Shown: piece by piece, positions 14,733 through 16,620 of the stretch
How positions within the stretch are numbered: position 1 is the stretch's first letter
Layout of the letters: every line of letters starts with the position of its first letter
Assembly (NCBI GenBank): GCA_965660955.1
Contig: CBFIBY010000046.1
Location: 1-16,620, forward strand
DNA from: UBA2040 sp965660955
GTDB lineage: Bacteria; Bacteroidota; Bacteroidia; Flavobacteriales_D; Crocinitomicaceae
Direction of reading: 5' to 3'
Length of the DNA: 16,620 bases
Made by a program: the position numbers and the translations under genes
The notes under the pieces: generated by a model
What the model was told of the DNA's origin: nothing
The model's input: the letters and a program-made list of their open reading frames with translations, nothing else
The model's database searches: none

Positions 14733-15338
14733 GTGAAAATTCCTTCGAAATACATTGATGAAGCCGTTGATCAACTCTCTTCCCTGCCTGGAATTGGCAA
14801 GAAAACCGCTTTACGTCTGGTTCTGCAGATGCTCAATCGTTCGGATGGAGAAATTGAACGCTTCGCCTCGTCTTTCGTGGAAATGAAAAAGCAAGTGAAG
14901 AAGTGTACTTCATGTGGCAATATTTCTGATCATGATCTGTGCAGTATTTGCGAAAATCCGGGTCGAAACAAAGCCCAAATCTGCATTGTGGAAGATATTC
15001 GCGACATCATGGCTTTGGAATCTACGAACTATTATAAAGGTATATATCACGTACTTGGCGGAATAATTTCACCTATGGATGGAATAGGTCCGGCCGATTT
15101 GAACATAGCAAGTTTACTCCAAAAACTAGAAAATGAAGAGGTGGAAGAGGTCATTTTTGCCTTAAGCGCGAATATGGAAGGAGACACCACTAATTTTTAT
15201 CTGTTCAAAAAAATGGCACCTTTCCGTGTAAAAGTAACTTGTCTTTCCCGCGGAGTTGCAGTTGGAACAGAGCTTCAATATGCCGATGAATTGACCCTTG
15301 GTCGCTCGTTAGTCAACAGGCAACCCTTTAATTTGTAA
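14733..15338 (+). CDS. recR: Recombination mediator protein RecR
   Basis: RecR acts with RecO (and RecF) to load RecA onto single-stranded DNA in gap repair. With the GTG start at 14733 the protein has 201 residues, the family norm, and 17 residues precede LPGIG, as in E. coli RecR. Domains: helix-hairpin-helix (LPGIGKKTALRL, 18-29), a four-cysteine zinc finger (C58, C61, C70, C73), a Toprim domain from about 81 (ICIVEDIRDIMALE) through GDTTNFYLF, and a C-terminal strand with LSRGVAVGTELQYADELTL. Alternative starts are ATG at 14703 or 14697, adding 10-12 aromatic-rich residues that are not typical. An imperfect -7 element TATCTTTA ends 4 bases before the GTG. It is divergent from the smpB operon and upstream of mscL. 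Confidence 0.93.
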   Translation: MKIPSKYIDEAVDQLSSLPGIGKKTALRLVLQMLNRSDGEIERFASSFVEMKKQVKKCTSCGNISDHDLCSICENPGRNKAQICIVEDIRDIMALESTNYYKGIYHVLGGIISPMDGIGPADLNIASLLQKLENEEVEEVIFALSANMEGDTTNFYLFKKMAPFRVKVTCLSRGVAVGTELQYADELTLGRSLVNRQPFNL

Positions 15339-15346
15339 ACAATTCA

Positions 15347-15375
15347 ACGTAACTTTAATACGTAATACGACGTAA
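15347..15375 (+). repeat. Three copies of ACGTAA upstream of mscL
   Basis: ACGTAA occurs at 15347-15352, 15360-15365 and 15370-15375 in the 66-base gap between recR and mscL, with spacings of 13 and 10 bases. The clustering is visible directly; a role as binding sites is only a guess. Confidence 0.4.
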
Positions 15376-15404
15376 GAGGAACTTGTAACACAAAAAATAC
15401 AAAT

Positions 15405-15809
15405 ATGTTAAAGGAATTTAAGAACTTTATTTTAACAGGAAACGTCATCGAGTTTGCGGTTGCTGTTATCTTAGCAGGAGCCATTGGATTGGTGATTAAC
15501 GGATTCGTTAATGATGTCATGATGCCAATTATTGGTCATTTCGCTGGCGGTATGGACTTCGCTTCAATGAAGGTAGTTTTATCTGCAGCTCAGGGAGTTG
15601 AAGGTGAGGAAGGATATATTGCTGAGAATGCAATCCGTTATGGAGCATGGATCAATGCAATCATTAATTTGATTATCGTTGGATTCGTATTGTTCTTGAT
15701 GGTTAAAGCCTACAACAAAACGAAGAAACCTGTTGAGGAAGCAGCACCTGCTGGACCTTCTCAAGAGGATCTTTTAGCGGAAATCAGAGATTTGTTGAAA
15801 AAGCAATAA
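15405..15809 (+). CDS. mscL: Large-conductance mechanosensitive channel MscL
   Basis: MscL is a homopentameric inner-membrane pore that opens under high membrane tension to release solutes during osmotic downshock. The 134 residues show the amphipathic N-terminal helix (MLKEFKNFIL), the pore helix TM1 with GNVIEFAVAVILAGAIG (12-28) and VINGFVNDVMMPIIG (30-44), a periplasmic loop (45-78) rich in acidic and small residues, TM2 (80-104), and a C-terminal linker rich in Pro/Ala followed by the bundle helix EDLLAEIRDLLKK (121-133). The length is typical. The ATG has A at -3 and no Shine-Dalgarno sequence. It follows recR by 66 bases, with three ACGTAA repeats in the spacer, and is closed by a UUCG-loop terminator. 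Confidence 0.96.
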   Translation: MLKEFKNFILTGNVIEFAVAVILAGAIGLVINGFVNDVMMPIIGHFAGGMDFASMKVVLSAAQGVEGEEGYIAENAIRYGAWINAIINLIIVGFVLFLMVKAYNKTKKPVEEAAPAGPSQEDLLAEIRDLLKKQ

Positions 15810-15835
15810 TCTTCGCTTATAAATTGAATTAAATC

Positions 15836-15861
15836 AGGGACTCTTCGGAGTCCCTTTTTTT
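15836..15861 (+). terminator. Rho-independent terminator of mscL (UUCG tetraloop)
   Basis: A perfect 8-bp stem AGGGACTC / GAGTCCCT closes a TTCG loop on a C-G pair, the very stable cUUCGg fold, and seven Ts follow (15855-15861). It lies 26 bases after the mscL stop. Confidence 0.96.
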
Positions 15862-15862
15862 G

Positions 15863-15892
15863 TGCCCGTTTTCTCAAGCGAATTGCCCGTTT
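15863..15892 (+). repeat. Direct repeat TGCCCGTTT, 21-bp spacing
   Basis: TGCCCGTTT occurs at 15863-15871 and again at 15884-15892, 21 bp from start to start (two helical turns), between the mscL terminator and the RRM gene. Such phasing suits a protein bound twice on one DNA face, but the function is unknown. Confidence 0.4.
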
Positions 15893-15929
15893 CAATAATT
15901 ATTCTTGTAAAAATCAAAAAAAATGGTAA

Positions 15930-15967
15930 ATTCGTCGTGTTCAGTGCTAGTACTGACATAGACGAAT
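15930..15967 (+). promoter_or_regulatory. Leader hairpin of the RRM gene
   Basis: ATTCGTC (15930-15936) pairs perfectly with GACGAAT (15961-15967). Inside, TGT / ACA and CAGT / ACTG can pair with a single bulged T, leaving the loop GCTAGT. The structure ends 27 bases before the RRM gene ATG and has no T run, so it is not a terminator. It may be a regulatory RNA structure or, as DNA, a palindromic operator. Confidence 0.5.
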
Positions 15968-15994
15968 GAGAAATAATAAGTTCACGATTACATT

Positions 15995-16620
15995 ATGACC
16001 AGCATTTTTGTTGCGAAATTAGACTTTGGTGTCGACAACCAACAGTTACAATCCCTATTTGAAACATACGGAAAAGTTAACAAAGCCACAGTAGCTTTGG
16101 ACAGAGAAACGGGTAAATCGAGAGGATTCGGTTTCGTTGAAATGTTCAATGACGACGAAGCACAAGAAGCCATTCGTCAATTAGATGGGTTTACCGTCAA
16201 CAACCGTCAAATAGCCGTTAAACAAGCTGAAGACAGAAGTAATTCAAGAGGTCCTGCGCCCCGCAGAGATGCACCTCGAAAGGATTTCTCAAGAGATAGT
16301 CGTCCCGATACAAGATCTGAAGGCGCACCTGTCCCTCCTATTTCAACAGATGCCGCTCCAATTAAAGAATACTCGAAGAAAAAAAGCTTCAAAGGCAAAA
16401 GCACATCATTTGATACCCCACAAGATCGTGGTGGAAAGAAAACGACGAAATTAAATCCATACAAGAAAAGCGGTAAAGATCAAATCAAGTTTGATGACGA
16501 AGATTACGATGATGAAGATTTTGATTTGTTCGGTCGCGATGAAGACGATGATTTAGATGAAGATTACAGCAAATACCTTGTCAATGCGGATGACGATGAC
16601 GAGGATTATGACGAGGACTA
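15995..16620 (+). CDS. RRM RNA-binding protein with basic then acidic tail (3' partial)
   Basis: The reading frame is open from the ATG at 15995 to the window end (208 codons plus two bases), so the C-terminus is missing. Residues 1-80 form an RNA recognition motif with RNP-2 IFVAKL (4-9) and RNP-1 KSRGFGFV (41-48), including the two aromatic RNA-stacking positions. Residues 81-165 are disordered-looking, rich in Arg, Lys, Ser and Pro. From about 166 the chain becomes almost all Asp/Glu with interspersed Tyr and Phe. Small RRM proteins of about 80-110 residues are common in Bacteroidota and are thought to bind single-stranded RNA; a tail this long is unusual among those I know. The gene has its own region with a direct repeat and a leader hairpin. 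The RRM is certain, the tail function unknown. Confidence 0.9.
   Translation, partial: MTSIFVAKLDFGVDNQQLQSLFETYGKVNKATVALDRETGKSRGFGFVEMFNDDEAQEAIRQLDGFTVNNRQIAVKQAEDRSNSRGPAPRRDAPRKDFSRDSRPDTRSEGAPVPPISTDAAPIKEYSKKKSFKGKSTSFDTPQDRGGKKTTKLNPYKKSGKDQIKFDDEDYDDEDFDLFGRDEDDDLDEDYSKYLVNADDDDEDYDED

Noticed and set aside
1..16620. tRNA, rRNA, CRISPR, insertion sequence, prophage or defence genes
   Set aside because: No transposase, integrase or repeat-spacer pattern was seen, and all coding space is taken by housekeeping or unknown single genes. I could not run tRNA or ncRNA covariance searches.

Overview
The window looks like chromosomal core genome of a low-GC member of the Bacteroidota, most likely the Flavobacteriales. 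I infer this from the set and order of genes (clpC divergent from gyrA, gyrA followed by a secreted TPR protein, a six-domain ribosomal protein S1, a very short MenE). Promoter-like sequences of the Bacteroidota form TAnnTTTG support it. So do start codons that lack Shine-Dalgarno sequences and mostly carry A at -3. The genus cannot be fixed from the sequence alone; a Fluviicola/Crocinitomicaceae-like organism would fit.

Layout. 1-1269 (+): the 3' part of a PyrR-like phosphoribosyltransferase, interrupted by a 10-N assembly gap, then murQ (cell-wall sugar recycling). 1266-4706 (-): clpC, a strong terminator, and a secreted protein with a probable SH3-like C-terminus whose stop codon overlaps that of murQ. 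4922-8753 (+): gyrA and a secreted TPR protein, ending in a strong terminator. 8874-10838 (+): ribosomal protein S1 with its own near-consensus promoter, a structured leader and a terminator. 10898-11571: a 72-residue conserved-looking protein convergent with an exported thioredoxin-fold protein. 11660-13487 (+): menE overlapping a membrane-anchored J-domain protein. 13490-14616 (-): a seven-helix membrane protein followed by smpB. 14733-15809 (+): recR and mscL, closed by a UUCG-tetraloop terminator. 15995-end (+): an RRM RNA-binding protein with a long charged tail, cut by the window end and preceded by a hairpin leader.

The genes are mostly housekeeping: proteolysis (ClpC), DNA topology and repair (GyrA, RecR), translation and ribosome rescue (S1, SmpB), menaquinone synthesis (MenE), wall recycling (MurQ) and osmotic safety (MscL). 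They do not form one pathway. I found no mobile element, CRISPR array, tRNA, rRNA or defence system, and no convincing new multi-gene system. The most interesting material is regulatory or architectural: the leaders of rpsA and of the RRM gene, the charge-segregated RRM tail, the terminator pressed against a start codon downstream of clpC, a J-domain protein with three membrane helices, and a 7-TM protein with CREST-like residues. The N gap also appears to be a false gap that can be closed on paper.
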